Made by a program: the position numbers and the translations under genes. Shown here one piece after another: positions 44,230 to 55,316 of a stretch of DNA of 64,000 nucleotides. The DNA comes from Larix kaempferi. Its lineage: Eukaryota > Streptophyta > Pinopsida > Pinales > Pinaceae. The stretch spans positions 496,001 to 560,000 of the forward strand of contig BSBM01000096.1 in NCBI GenBank assembly GCA_027924585.1. Direction: 5' to 3'. The notes below the pieces were generated by a model. It was not told the origin of the DNA, ran no database searches, and saw only the letters and a list, made by a program, of their open reading frames with translations. How positions within the stretch are numbered: position 1 is the stretch's first letter; the number at the start of each line of letters is the position of its first letter.

Positions 44230-45984
44230 TCAAGCTCGCTCCAAATGTGGGAAAGCATGTGTGTAATGGCCATAAACCCCACATATAGAACAAGGGTGGT
44301 TTGTTCTGAGGTTATTGTTTTTAGGTTGCTTGGGATGACGATCCGTATTCTGGTTGGGAGGAGCAACGTTGTTATTATGTGGAGGATTGGGAGGTGGAGG
44401 ACCTTGATGTTGTTGTTGGTTGTTTCCACAGTTACGTCCTCTTCCACGATTTTTTTGTCCACCCTGGTTGCATTGGTTGTTTTGATGTTGGGGCTGATTG
44501 TGTTGTGTGTACACTTGCCCTTGAGCAGTGGGAGGATTTTGGTTCACCGCAGGTGCGGGAGCAGGTTGCGGTGGATAATAAGATGGTGGGGCTGGAGGTG
44601 GTCCAGTTACCTGCTGGGGTTGTTGATAACCCTGAGATATTGGAGGTGTTGGGTTAGCTGTCGTATCTTGCTGTGGGTAATACATTGGTTGAGGTACGGC
44701 TGGGGGGGCGTATGCGGGTGGTGCATGACCAAAGCACTGAGGTGGACATGAGGGTCCATGGGTATGGTGGTGATGTGCCATGGGAGCATATGAATTGGTT
44801 GCTCCAGATTGAGATGTAGCCCGTGAAAGGTTGGGGCCATGGCTAGGATGTGCAATGGAAAAGGGTTGGGGATGCGAGGCCATATGACCAATGATGCCAT
44901 CTGCGGCATGGGATTCCCCCAGCGCATCGTGTTGGGATGAATCGCCCCAAGGGGTGTCTGGTATAATGGTATACAGATAACCCAACTGGGCGTAAATGAG
45001 GTCAAACTGTTGGGCTTTGAGGATGGCCTCTTCTTCAGAATGGGGTCGTTCGGATGCCACATCCTTGGCAATGAGAGGGAGGAGGGATTTTAGAAACCAA
45101 TCTAAGAAGATACGGTCGTCTAACTTGATTTTGCAAAGGCTTCGGCGTCAACACCACTCATGGATGTGGTCAGTGATGTGGGTGGTCGTGTTCTATCTGC
45201 AAGATAGTAGGATCTCGACTCCCGCATCATAGCGGACAGGTAATTGAAAGAACTGCAGGAAGGTCGAGGCAAGGGAGGTAAAGGTGGCATGGGTCCCATG
45301 GGGCTACTCGATATACCACTTAGCTGCAGAGCCAGTGAAGGTGCGCTGTAAAAGACAGAGGCGGATAGAGTCATCCACTATGGAGTTGGAGGAACACCAT
45401 AGATGGAAGGACATAATATGGTTCTGGGGGTCCTCACCTGCCTTGCCCTCAAACTTAGGGATGTCGGAGGGGAGTTTGGTAGGCATGTGAGGCCACGCAG
45501 GGTCATGTTTAATAGGATCGTTGGTTAACCTGGCTAAGTCTTATAAGTTCAGACTCGCCATGTAAGGTAAACTAGCAGATGGATGTGGCATAATGACTGG
45601 GACATGACTATTCATGGTGGCATGATGTAGTGGTCCAGTGGCCCCTAAGGGTATGCTAGGTATTGAAGGTATGTGCCCTCCAACTGTTGTGGTTTGGTAT
45701 GGGCCAGCGTTTCCAAGTGCAACATGGGTTACACCGGGGTTAGGAATAGTAGTAGGGATTCGTGGGATCTAGGTTGTGGTAATGAGAGGGGGTGTGACCC
45801 ATCTGTTTGGTATACCCATAATAGGAGGTAGTCCTGTGTTGGGAATTCCTAAAGGTGGAGTGTCTCCCATATTAGGCATACCTAGGGGGGTGGTTGTTGC
45901 CATGGATGGCACCGCAGTAGGAGGGTTTGTGGATGTATCTCCTATGGTACTGGTAAAAAGTGGGTCGAATTGTGTTCCAGCCAT
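44230..45984 (-). pseudogene. E3 gag, broken by stops
   Basis: ATG near 45984 starts a Pro/Thr-rich N-terminus (MAGTQFDPLFTSTIGDTSTN). The gag core is at about 45000-45490 (SDIPKFEGKAGEDP, HIMSFHLWCSSNSIVDDSIR), with TAG at 45304 and further stops near 45120-45190. A Pro/Gln/His-rich segment follows, and then at 44245-44295 a zinc knuckle CSICGVYGHYTHAF, whose last Cys is Phe. All pieces share one frame. The protein resembles gag of E9 (45% or more by eye in the core block), so the two belong to related families. Confidence 0.75.
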
Positions 45985-46337
45985 AAGGTTGGTTGGGAAT
46001 AACGCAGTAGGATTTTCGGATTCTGCCTCAGAATCAGATGTGAAGTGAGGCGTGTCAAAATCGGATGACTGTATGTTTGGCCGATAACGTGTCGAGTCAA
46101 GGGATAAGGCTCGACGTTGGTGATGTGGAGAGCCAAATAGACTGAACTCTGGGGGTTCACCCTGAAGACGACGAGATTGTCTAAAATTCTCAATGGTGAG
46201 AAATATGTTTTTGTGTAAAAATCTTCAGTGTAAGATGGTAATGTATAAAAAACGTGAAACCCTAATGCAACCAAGGGTGCAAAAAGGGGAGTGAAAATAA
46301 AGGCTCTCAGGCCAAAAAAGATAAACCTCAAAAAAGG

Positions 46338-46369
46338 CACTTATTATAGCAGCTGTGCTATAATAAGTG
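46338..46369. other. Perfect 14-bp hairpin in the E3 leader
   Basis: CACTTATTATAGCA is followed by the loop GCTG and its exact reverse complement. It lies about 350 bp upstream of the gag ATG in the element RNA, where packaging or dimerisation structures are found in other retroelements. Confidence 0.75.
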
Positions 46370-46389
46370 GAGGGATGCAACAAAAATGG

Positions 46390-47400
46390 TCATAGTACCA
46401 ACAGTCAAACAGCTTCTAGAAAAAAAAAGAGGTACTACTAGACCAAAGGTGGATTGTATCATGCAAACACCTAACTAGAAGTATTGTGAGTCAACAAACG
46501 ATATTCTCTGCAAGGTGATGAAATCCAAGTCAGACAATATTGAGTGTTAAATCAATGGCTAGATATCCCCCTACTGGGAGGGACACCGGGTAATCAATCC
46601 TAAAAATGGCAACTAGGATACTCCGTTCATGACACGTTCAAAAAAGGTAAATCTGTCGTTTGGTCCTTTTACCACAATACCCCCATATAGGGATATCCCG
46701 AGAACTGCGAATGGTAGCCTTCGGTTACTGAATGGATTTCGGTATTCCACTCAAGCTTCCAGAACCATCCTCGCGACTTCAACCCTCCTAGGGGAGAGGC
46801 CCTCTGATAAACTGGTTATGACCATGCCAAAAAATACTAGGAGATTTTGGTTCCCTAATGGACAACAACTATGTCTCAAATGTAATAACTGAGGGGTGTT
46901 ATTGCAACACCTATCCCCTCAATTCTACCTAGCTACAAAGTTCTTTTAAGTGCTCCCCAAGTGGGGTTAAAAGTTGGTTGAAGTTAGGGTAAATTTTAAG
47001 GCTCGGTTTAAATTATGTGTTTGAGTGGGTGCACATGTGGTATTTTAAACTGAAATTAAATGTTTTGCAAAAACTATTCAAAAAACAAAGGATCTTTGAG
47101 ATAGGAAAGCAAATAATATGAATACTTCAAGAAATAAATGGATTTCTTTTTTAAACAATTGCTTTGGGCAAAGTATCAAGGAAGTAAACAGTAAAAATTT
47201 TATCTAGATAAAATGCAAATAAATCCTTCTTTCAATTTCTGAAAATTTTTAAAAAGATTTTTTAAAGTAGCATTCTAAATAGTAAAATATTTCTATGGCT
47301 GTAAAAAATGCAGGAATTTTAATATTGTAAAATGTGCTAAATGGGCAGAAAATACAGCAAAAAATTAATTTTTTAACGGATTGGCCGAATTGAAAAAACT
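46390..47400. other. E3 5' leader, no gene
   Basis: About 1 kb of AT-rich sequence without a convincing frame on either strand. The open frame at 46629-46892 (+) has no motif and no related copy in the window. Confidence 0.5.
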
Positions 47401-47405
47401 TGCAT

Positions 47406-47632
47406 CGCAGGTTTTGGCAGAACAGCTGTGATGGACCGCGTGGGTTTCTGTCACACAGTCGCGATGGGCAGCGCGGGTTTCAGCCGTGAAGCCGCGATGT
47501 ACAGCACGGGATTTCACCACACAGTCGCGATGTGCAGCGCAGAAAATGGCCGCGAAGCCACGATGTGCAGCGCGCAGGTTGGCCGCGAAGCCGCGGTGAG
47601 CCGCGCAGTCGCGATGAGCCGCGCGACTGTTG
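47406..47632. repeat. 33-bp minisatellite in the E3 leader
   Basis: Units such as CGCGGGTTTCAGCCGTGAAG (start 47472) recur at 47505, 47538 and 47571, each 33 bp, with GCCGCGATGTGCAG cores, and less regular units on both sides. The period, orientation and core are the same as in the PMD N-terminus at 15483-15647. Confidence 0.85.
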
Positions 47633-47840
47633 GAAAAAAAGACGTGAGGAGAAAGCCGTACACGGAGGCCGAAAAAAGAACCCAAAAATTGAAAATTTCG
47701 AGGTGTTAATGGCAATAGAATGGGCCAAGATCTAGACAGCAATGGATATGCTGTCTAGGGTGGCAGATATATGAATTAAACTGACTAATACTAACAAAAA
47801 CTAAGATCTAAAGCAAAATTTGAGATCTAAAAGTTCTAAG

Positions 47841-47855
47841 CCAGCGGAGTCGCCA
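47841..47855 (-). promoter_or_regulatory. E3 primer binding site
   Basis: The minus strand reads TGGCGACTCCGCTGG five bases after the 5' LTR, as in other Tat-type elements. Confidence 0.88.
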
Positions 47856-47860
47856 AAAAC

Positions 47861-48583
47861 TGTTGGCTTGGTTTTGCAACCAAGCTTAGTGCAATGGGCA
47901 CCTGCTAACTAGTAGCAGCAGTTTCAATAGAAATAAATAACAAACTAATCTAAACTATATTAAACATGGATCTATGTGAATTAAATAAACAAACAATGGA
48001 AATATTATAGAAAACAAGAACAAGAAATAGAATAAAGAATAACGTTGTATTAAAAATAAGGGCAAGCAAGTGCTTGCAATGGTAATACCTCCAAGTGGTG
48101 AAGATTGTTGAGTGGCTCCAAGGGTGAGCAACTCCAAAATCCAAAGGTCCCTTCTCCAAGGTAGCTACAATGGCCAAAAGCTCATGGGAGATTTTGGCAG
48201 GATGAGGATAGGATGATGGATGGATGGAAAGTGAGGAGCCCCTACCACCTTTTTATAGTTTTTGGTGGTGGGGAATACCATTATGGTTTTGAGGAAACCA
48301 ATGGTATTGACCAACATGGTTTCGGTACCTTTTCCCTCCTTTTTCTTTTTTGAATATTTTTGAATATTTTTATTCCCTTTTTAATATTTTTGGGAATTTT
48401 GGACCCTTTTTGAGGGTTTTTTATGCTTTTTGAGGAAAAATATTCATTTTGAGTGGAAAAAGAGATGTATTAAGGTCTTTTGGTGACCTTTTGGTGTCTT
48501 TAGAGGCTCAAATGGTGGAAAAGTGGACAAATGGGTCATGTGAATAAGGAAATGAGCTAGTGAGCACTTTTTGGGTGTTAACA
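47861..48583 (-). repeat. E3 5' LTR (723 bp)
   Basis: It matches 12003-12726 end to end, with about 18 differences, and is followed by the target copy CGTTT (48584-48588). Confidence 0.92.
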
Positions 48584-48792
48584 CGTTTGCCATCTCTTCA
48601 ATTCCGATTGCTTGTATTTACTGAAAGACTGCAATTCCAATGACTGAATATCCCTGTATAATGCTAGCAATCTGAATTTCACACAAATTATCAGTCTAAA
48701 AATTAATTATAGCATACATTCAAATATCTCTTTAGGAAAATAATTTCAAGCCTAGAGGCCCGAGAGATACAACCGGTACTCTGATACCAATT
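48584..48792 (-). promoter_or_regulatory. E2 leader with gag start codon and tRNA-Met primer site
   Basis: The primer site TGGTATCAGAG (minus strand, 48779-48789) lies three bases from the LTR at 48793. About 185 bases downstream on the element RNA is the gag ATG (48591-48593), and its frame leads directly into the E3 insertion point. Confidence 0.8.
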
Positions 48793-51167
48793 TGTAACAT
48801 ACCCACGTTACACATACACACAATTACAAGAATAAAACTATAAATTTTTTATTTTTCTTTCTTACGTCTTATATCAGCTTCATAAGACTTGTTACCTTGA
48901 TATAGGCACATCTATGTTACACATATACATATCTGCAATGTAACCCATGCAATTAAAACCATTTCCTTCACGCATTGCCCATAAACATAATTCAAAACGC
49001 AGGCATCCAGAAACATGCCATCCAGACCCAGAGCATATAAGAGTTTAATTCTATCTTTTCCTAATTCTAGGTGAAGACTAACAATCCCATGGAAGGGTAA
49101 ATGATAATTTATAAGAAAAAATTTGAAAGACACAGAGCTAATTAGACAATTATTTCAACACATAAATACCATGAATTATTTCAAGAGAGAAATACCATTC
49201 CAGGCATTCAACATGAAATACAACTCTAATGCAAATAATATATCAGATTGTAATTCTTCAGGAAGTTGAATCTAGGCATTTCACAGGAAATTACGATCTC
49301 AGTCATTCCACAAGAAATATAGTTCCATTGCAAATAACATAACAAACAACAACATCTCTAGGGAAACAATGTAAGCCATCCTTCTACAGTTTTAACATAG
49401 CAATTCATGGCTTACATTTAATTATACATTCATTCCACAATTGAACATATTAAGCATAATTAAACACATGAATATTATAATTCATACACAGATACTTATC
49501 TGAAATGCACGTGAATGTGGAAACTGGATGCATGTGATCCACACTCCACCCAACCTTAGAACTTGTCCAGCCTGTACTATTTCATCTCCCAAGTTCACCC
49601 CCGAGCTGAGATTCTGACATTAACCAGAGGTATCTCACCAATTTTCCCCCAACTCACTCTCAGATCCTCAAGTGATATAAACAGAGGTAAAAATATTTAC
49701 AGGGTTCAGCAAACAACAGTTTGGTAACCAAATCCTTGTAAAATCCTCAATCAACCCACCTGAGTTACTTCTCGAAACATACAACGACACATTTCACTGT
49801 AAACGTTGGGAATCCCTCTGGGTATCATGTTGTTGATGTATATGTAACTTCGGAATGTATTTCATATATATTTATTGTACCCTTATTAGAGATGTGTTAT
49901 TCCTCTATAAGGAAGTGTCGTCATGTGGATTGACAAGTGTCGCAAGTGTGTGTACTTGCCGATGGGTTATTAGACCACCATGTGTGGGGTCGGCCCTGAA
50001 ATATATATTATATTGTGGATGTACCTAGCTAGAAAAGTCATCCCCATAAGGTCACTGGGAAAACAGGTTAGTATAAATAGAGATCAGGAGATCTCTATTT
50101 AGATCATTCAGAAAGTCATATCTCTCTCACTCAGAAAGTGGCGCACTAGTGAGGAGGAGGATCATCTGCTTCTAGGAGACTATCTCAAGTGTATTTTGGT
50201 TGTACTTTGGTTGAGCCATTGCTCTCTCTATCTCTGAGGAAGTTGTGGGGTTTTTCACCTTAGGGTTTTACCCACGGAAACTCTGTGTCTCTTGTCTCTC
50301 ATGCTTTTGATTCTTGTGATGCTTGTCATGCTTATTGTGATTGTTATGCATTGATATACTGTATATGTTATTCTCTCAGTGAAGATCCTAGAGTATTGCA
50401 AATTAATGCTCAAAATTTAACACATGCTTCATTGCAAATTCACTGGTTAACTAGAGCAAGGAATTCATTGCTAATTCGAGTTATCTCAGCATAATAATGT
50501 CCAGGTTATCTCTGCAATACGGGTTTAGGTTCCTCTCAGGAAATCTGTCCTAGTTTTTCCTTCACGCGTAGGCACTTTTCTTGTACTCAGCAAACACTTC
50601 CTTGTGCTATGTATGCATTCTACCCCTGTTCTCTGTGTGCATTCTCCAAAATCACCACCCAGGATCTCCCTGCGTGCGATCTATGTGCCTTATCCTGCGT
50701 GTTGGGATCCCAACCCAACACCTAGGCCGTGGGTAGCATCATCCTGCCCCCACGTCTACCTAGACCACCGAAGCATTTTTGTGTCCCCTCTAGGTTCCCA
50801 CATAGTTGTCCCAGAGGCACACTTTTCCTCTCCATACTTAAGCACGATTAATCCCTAAGTCATTAGATTAATTACTAATTAATAATAATTAATTAATAAT
50901 TAATCCCCCCCACTAAGGATAAGGCTTAGGGGCATGGGTTTTGGATTTAACATAAGGTTTTAGAACAAGGGCTTAGGGAAAAAGGTACCTAAGACAACCT
51001 TACCGCCTCACAACCCTCGGTTAATATCTAGATCCCCTATTCAATGTATTGCTCCACATGCAACTAGCTGGTATTTTTATTAAAATATGATATCTCTCTA
51101 TGTACACACTTCATAGAAAATTGTTCAAAATACAATATCAGCGCTAACCTGGGCAGGGGGTGTTACA
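48793..51167 (-). repeat. LTR shared by E2 (as 5' LTR) and the tandem copy E2b (as 3' LTR)
   Basis: It matches 5575-7336 after removal of the solo LTR at 49831-50422 and its 5-bp duplication. On its left is a primer site (48779) and on its right a polypurine tract plus the 3' end of a second pol, so one LTR serves two internal regions. Confidence 0.88.
49831..50422 (+). mobile_element. Solo LTR of the E5 family (592 bp)
   Basis: It starts TGTTGATGTATATGTAAC and ends AATTTAACA. It interrupts the E2 LTR exactly at GGTATCATG, with flanks CATGT and CATGC. A TATAAATA box lies at 50072-50079. It has one copy of the GGGTTATTAGACCACC...GGGGTCGGCC unit, against three in E5 and two in E7. Confidence 0.88.
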
Positions 51168-52361
51168 ATTCCCCTGCCCTTAGTGTCTTCATCGTCCTCG
51201 ATGATTATATTGTATCAAAACATATACAAAAATTAACTGCAGTAATGTTTATTATATACACATTTTCAAAATAATTGTGGATACTCTTCCCACATTACAT
51301 CTTCCAGTTCCCAAGTGGATTCCTCACAACTGTAATGGGTCCACTGGACCTTTACCTGTCCTACGACTCTGTTCCTGAGTATCCTTCTTCTGTGATCCAA
51401 TATGGAGATTGGTTGATCCTGCATTTCCCCTTCTGGTTCCACCTGAAGAACAAACCAACCAAGCACATGACTAATATCATAAACATTTTTTTTTCAGATA
51501 TGAAATATGAAACACATTATGTATTTTGATAGTAGTAGGTAGAGTTATCTTGTAATCTACCGATCCCACTCTGCTCAAGAATTCTAATGGACCACAAAAT
51601 CTAGTGGCCAACTTCTTGCATTTTCCCAACCACAAGGAACATTTCTTTCCTCTGACCTTCAGGAACACCAAGTCCCCAACCTGGAATTCTCCGTGTGTCC
51701 TTTTATCTACATATCTCTTTTGGTGATCTTGTGCCATTTTCAAATTTTGTTTTATCTTTACCAATTGATTTTCAATATCCTGAAGTATTTCAGGCTCAAC
51801 AATTAGCTTGTCTACCGGTTTATCCCAAATGATTGGAACATTATACTTCCTACCTTACAAGCTTCAAACAGACCCATTTTCAAAGATACTTGATAGCCAT
51901 GATTATAAGCGAATTCCACAAGGTACAGGTACTCTTCCCATTTTCCTGGTTTGTCCATGACATACATCCTGAGAATGTATTCAATGAATTGATTTACATG
52001 CTCAGTCTACCCATCAGTTTGGGGATGATAAGTTGTGCTTAAATTAAGCTTAGTCCCAAACTCTTTAAGCAAAACTTTCAAAAAATTAGAAGTAAATTTC
52101 GGATCTCTATCCGACACAATGGCTTTCGGAATACCATGCAACCTAGCAATTTCTTTCATATAAATATCAACAATTTTAGTTGCCTTGAAAGTTGATTGAA
52201 CTAGAATAAAATGGGCTTATTTGGTTTACTTATCAACCACTACCATGATTGAATCATGTTGCCTCATGGTTTTGGTCAAACCTATAATAAAATCAACAGT
52301 TACAGTGTCCCATTTCCATTCAGGAATAGGCAATTGTTGAAGTAAACCAGCTAGGTATTGA
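51168..52361 (-). pseudogene. E2b: 3' end of a second chromovirus copy (integrase, chromodomain)
   Basis: Right of the shared LTR come a polypurine tract (51168-51180), a chromodomain (51266-51466, WELEDVMWEEYPQLF), the integrase C-terminal domain (51477-51764, FQVGDLVFLKVRGKKCSLW) and decayed integrase core up to 52361. It parallels 7337-8520 of E2 and is cut by the E6 LTR. Its sequence differs from E2 at many positions, so it is not a recent duplication of that copy. Confidence 0.82.
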
Positions 52362-53143
52362 TGTGTTGCTTGTGGATCCTAATCTCCAGATTCAGAGATA
52401 TTATTATTCAGCCGTGTTTGTACCCTAGCTTTATGTGATATGTAAAAAGGACTGTACACTCACCCCAATGGGGGGGGTTCGGGGGTGAAGCCCCCGAAGG
52501 ATTTTTTTGGATTTGTTTTATAGGCCCATGGTTTTGGCTAACCCGTGGTATTTTCCCATTGTATCTCCCTTATAAAAGAAAGACATTGTAACACGGCTAG
52601 GGTTGATGTATTAGGTTTTATGCATTGTAAAGATCTCTGAGATCAAAAGAGAGACTGTGAGACAGTGAAGAGGAAGTGCAGTGGTTGTGCTGCAGGTTGT
52701 ATCCCTTCACTTTGCGGGACGAAATAATAATAAGGACTGGAAACTTCAGTGTGGACGTAGCCCAAGTTGGGTGAACCATGATATATCTGTGTCTCTATTG
52801 TAATGTGTATGTGTGATTATATTTGCATTTTTGTTTATTGTTATTGCTCTGCGATCCTATTTTTCTAACAATTGGTATCAGAGCCAAAGGTCTATTTGGT
52901 AGAATAAACCCACAGGAAGCTAGGGTTTCCAGTTCGAGTGGGAGAAATGGAAGAAGAAGGAAAGTTTAAAGTCGAGAAGTTTAATGGCCAAAACTTCCAA
53001 TTATGGAAAATGCAAATGGAGGACTATTTGTACCAGAAGGATCTATTCCTACCATTGGGAGGAAGAGCAAAGTAGCCGGCGGCTATGAAGGACGAAGAAT
53101 GGGAGGTTCTTGACAGAAAGGCTCTGGGAACAATATGGCTGAA
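52362..53143 (+). mobile_element. E6: Ty1/copia element, LTR and gag start only
   Basis: The LTR is 52362-52870 (TGTGTTGC to TCTAACA), followed by the primer site TGGTATCAGAGCC (52873-52885) and a gag start at ATG 52947 (EGKFKVEKFNGQNFQLWKMQ, Tork-like copia gag). There is one TAG within the first 50 codons. The E7 LTR cuts gag at 53144. The LTR contains the hairpin TTCGGGGG/CCCCCGAA (52478-52498). Confidence 0.82.
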
Positions 53144-54445
53144 TGTTGATGTATTTGTAACTTCAGAATGTATTTCATATATGTATATTGTATTCCTATA
53201 GAGATGTTATTCTTCCTCTATATGGAAGTGTTTGTATTCCTATAGAGATGTTATTATTCCTCTATACGGAAGTGTCATCATTTATATTGTAAGTGTCGTA
53301 ACTTATACTTGATGGGTTATTAGACCACCTTTGTGGGGTCGGCCCTGTATAAGTCATGTGGGTCAAAGGGTTATTAGACCACCCTATTGGGGGTCGGCCC
53401 AGTTAGCATTATGTTATGTGGTTAAGTTAAGGTCGATGTAGTAAAGGTTATTAGGCAAGCCAAGTCAAGTATAAATAGAGTGCGGGAGGCACTCTATTTG
53501 ATCATTCACTTTCTCACTCATACTCTCATTGGAGAGTGGCGCACTTGTGGAGGAGGAGAAGCTGATGCTAGGAGAATACTATCTCTTATACTTGGGTTGT
53601 ATCATTTCTCTATCTATCTCTGAGGAAGTTGCGAGGTTTTTCACCTTCTTGGTTTTCCCCAGTGAAACTCTGTGTCTCTTGTGTGCTTGCATTATTGTGT
53701 CCATGATTGATATGCTATACATGTTATTCTCTTAGTTAAGATCCTAGATCAGATTGAAATTTCTAAAAACCTAACATGGTATCAGAGATAGCCTGAAAGA
53801 AGGCATGGTATGGCATTTATGACACTTGTTGCACTTGCGAAGCTAGGGCTTGATATAGAAAACACCAGTCATCGTAGTACTTTCGCTATAAATCCATTTC
53901 GGCAAGGTTTCAGGATCTGAAACTCTTACAGGTCGAATATAAGATCCCCATGTACCTTGTGTCCGAAGCACAACTTCTAATTCGTTGTACTTTGTGTTGT
54001 ATGATCTGTACAATATAGGGTTTTTGCCTCTTCCAGATCTGAGTCATAAACAGGTGACCTAGGAAAAAAGGTAATAACTTGGGCTAGGAAGATCTAAATG
54101 ACATTTCATAAAATGTGACAGGTAGGCAATGGACTGTGCTTTCACAGGCCAAAGGTTCAGAGGCAGAAAGTGAACCAGTGACATGTGGCACTCCATATAA
54201 GTTATCTCTCATGTTTTATCCCATAAATAGGTCACGTTGCAACACTTGGAATAACTCTCTCTCAGAGAATCCAATTGAGGTCAGAACTATGCGGTTGGAA
54301 GATGACAGGTCGCGCTACCATAGGTCGAAGTTTTAGACCTCGTGGATTCATAATTTCAGAGTTACACCAGAAAAAATCAGGTGCATATTTCTGTCAAAAC
54401 AGAATTGGATTTTGAGCACCTTCATTCATGGCTCCGAGAATTAGG
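53144..54445 (+). mobile_element. E7: E5-family copia element, LTR and part of leader
   Basis: The LTR is 53144-53775 (632 bp) with two U3 repeat units and TATAAATA at 53470-53477. The primer site TGGTATCAGAGATAGCC starts at 53776. The leader to 54445 matches the E5 leader next to its primer site and contains no reading frame. The element is cut by the E8 LTR. Confidence 0.85.
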
Positions 54446-55316
54446 TGTTGTAATAATTAAGCCTTCCTACCATTTATTTAATTACATAAGATGCATTAAG
54501 TAATCACTTGTTGGTTAATTCTATGTAATAAATGAGGAAATTGCCATTGTGTGGTCCACAAGGCAACATGGGAGGATAAAATTCCATTCAAGGTGTGATC
54601 TACAAGCTACCTAGGCCACTTGGCCACTTTCCTAAACATTTCAGGATGTGTTTAAGGAAGAAAGGTGCACTTGTGAAGAAAGTGCTGCTTTTCACTGCTT
54701 TTTCCCCCATAGGGAAAAGCTAGTCAACCTAAGAAAGTGTTTTTCTCACCAAAAAATTTCCTTCATGTTATTTTCACTCAAATATCGTATTTGGCATCTA
54801 TTTTGGCTATATTTCACCTTAAGCTCACTAATTAGAGAATTCATGAGCTTTTGGGTATTTTTGGAAAGTCAACTTGCCACCTAGGGGGGATGGGAATTTT
54901 TAGCAAGTCTGATTAAGTGGAGATTCTTTTGGAATCTTTAGCCATTCGAATTACTGATGTAAATTTATTTAATAAAATCCTATTACATTCATATGTTGGC
55001 TGATGTAATTATTATTCATTAGAAGTAATACAGAAATCTACTCTTGTGCATATTTTTTGTGCTTTTGACTAGTTGTGTGAGATTTTTCATATGAGAGAGT
55101 GTACTTTCTTGAATAGTTCTTGGATGTGATATGATTTTCACATGGTATCAGAGCCATCAAGATATTCCTTTCATCTATTGATTGTCTTGTAGGATCCAAC
55201 AGTCTCAGGAAGGGCGCATTGATCAAACCACCGGGTGATTTCTATTCTCTGCAGGGCGCATTTTGGAATCCAGAAGTGCTCTAATTTCAGTCCAAAAGTT
55301 TATATCAGTTGCAGCA

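Larger units (their letters stand above)
12003..48583 (-). mobile_element. E3: Tat-like Ty3/gypsy element with antisense gene, lacking RT and integrase, split by E4
   Basis: Two nearly identical LTRs (12003-12726 and 47861-48583) flank the element. I count about 18 differences in 723 bp. The 5-bp flanks are CCTTT and CGTTT. On the minus strand the order is LTR, primer site TGGCGACTCCGCTGG, leader with 33-bp repeats and a hairpin, gag, protease, zinc knuckles, a stub of the RT region, archaeal-type RNase H, then a + strand PMD-like gene, 149-bp repeats, hairpins, polypurine tract and LTR. Without E4 it is about 12.8 kb. RT, the gypsy RNase H and integrase are absent, so it could move only with help from a related autonomous element. 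Confidence 0.88.
5575..51167 (-). mobile_element. E2: Ty3/gypsy chromovirus, Tekay/Del-like, split by E3
   Basis: On the minus strand the order is 5' LTR (48793-51167), tRNA-Met primer site, short leader, gag ATG at 48591-48593, a 36.6-kb interruption by E3, the rest of gag, protease, RT, RNase H, integrase, chromodomain, polypurine tract and 3' LTR (5575-7336). Removing E3 and the solo LTR leaves about 9 kb, a normal size for this clade. The internal region is broken by many stops, and the LTRs differ visibly more than those of E3-E5. The left target flank is CCCAA. No matching right flank is seen because a tandem copy follows. Confidence 0.88.

Noticed and set aside
44116-44751. A 211-codon frame on the + strand
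   Set aside because: It is opposite the Pro/Gln/His-rich part of the E3 gag. Its Trp/Arg/Leu-rich composition is what the reverse of such a sequence gives.
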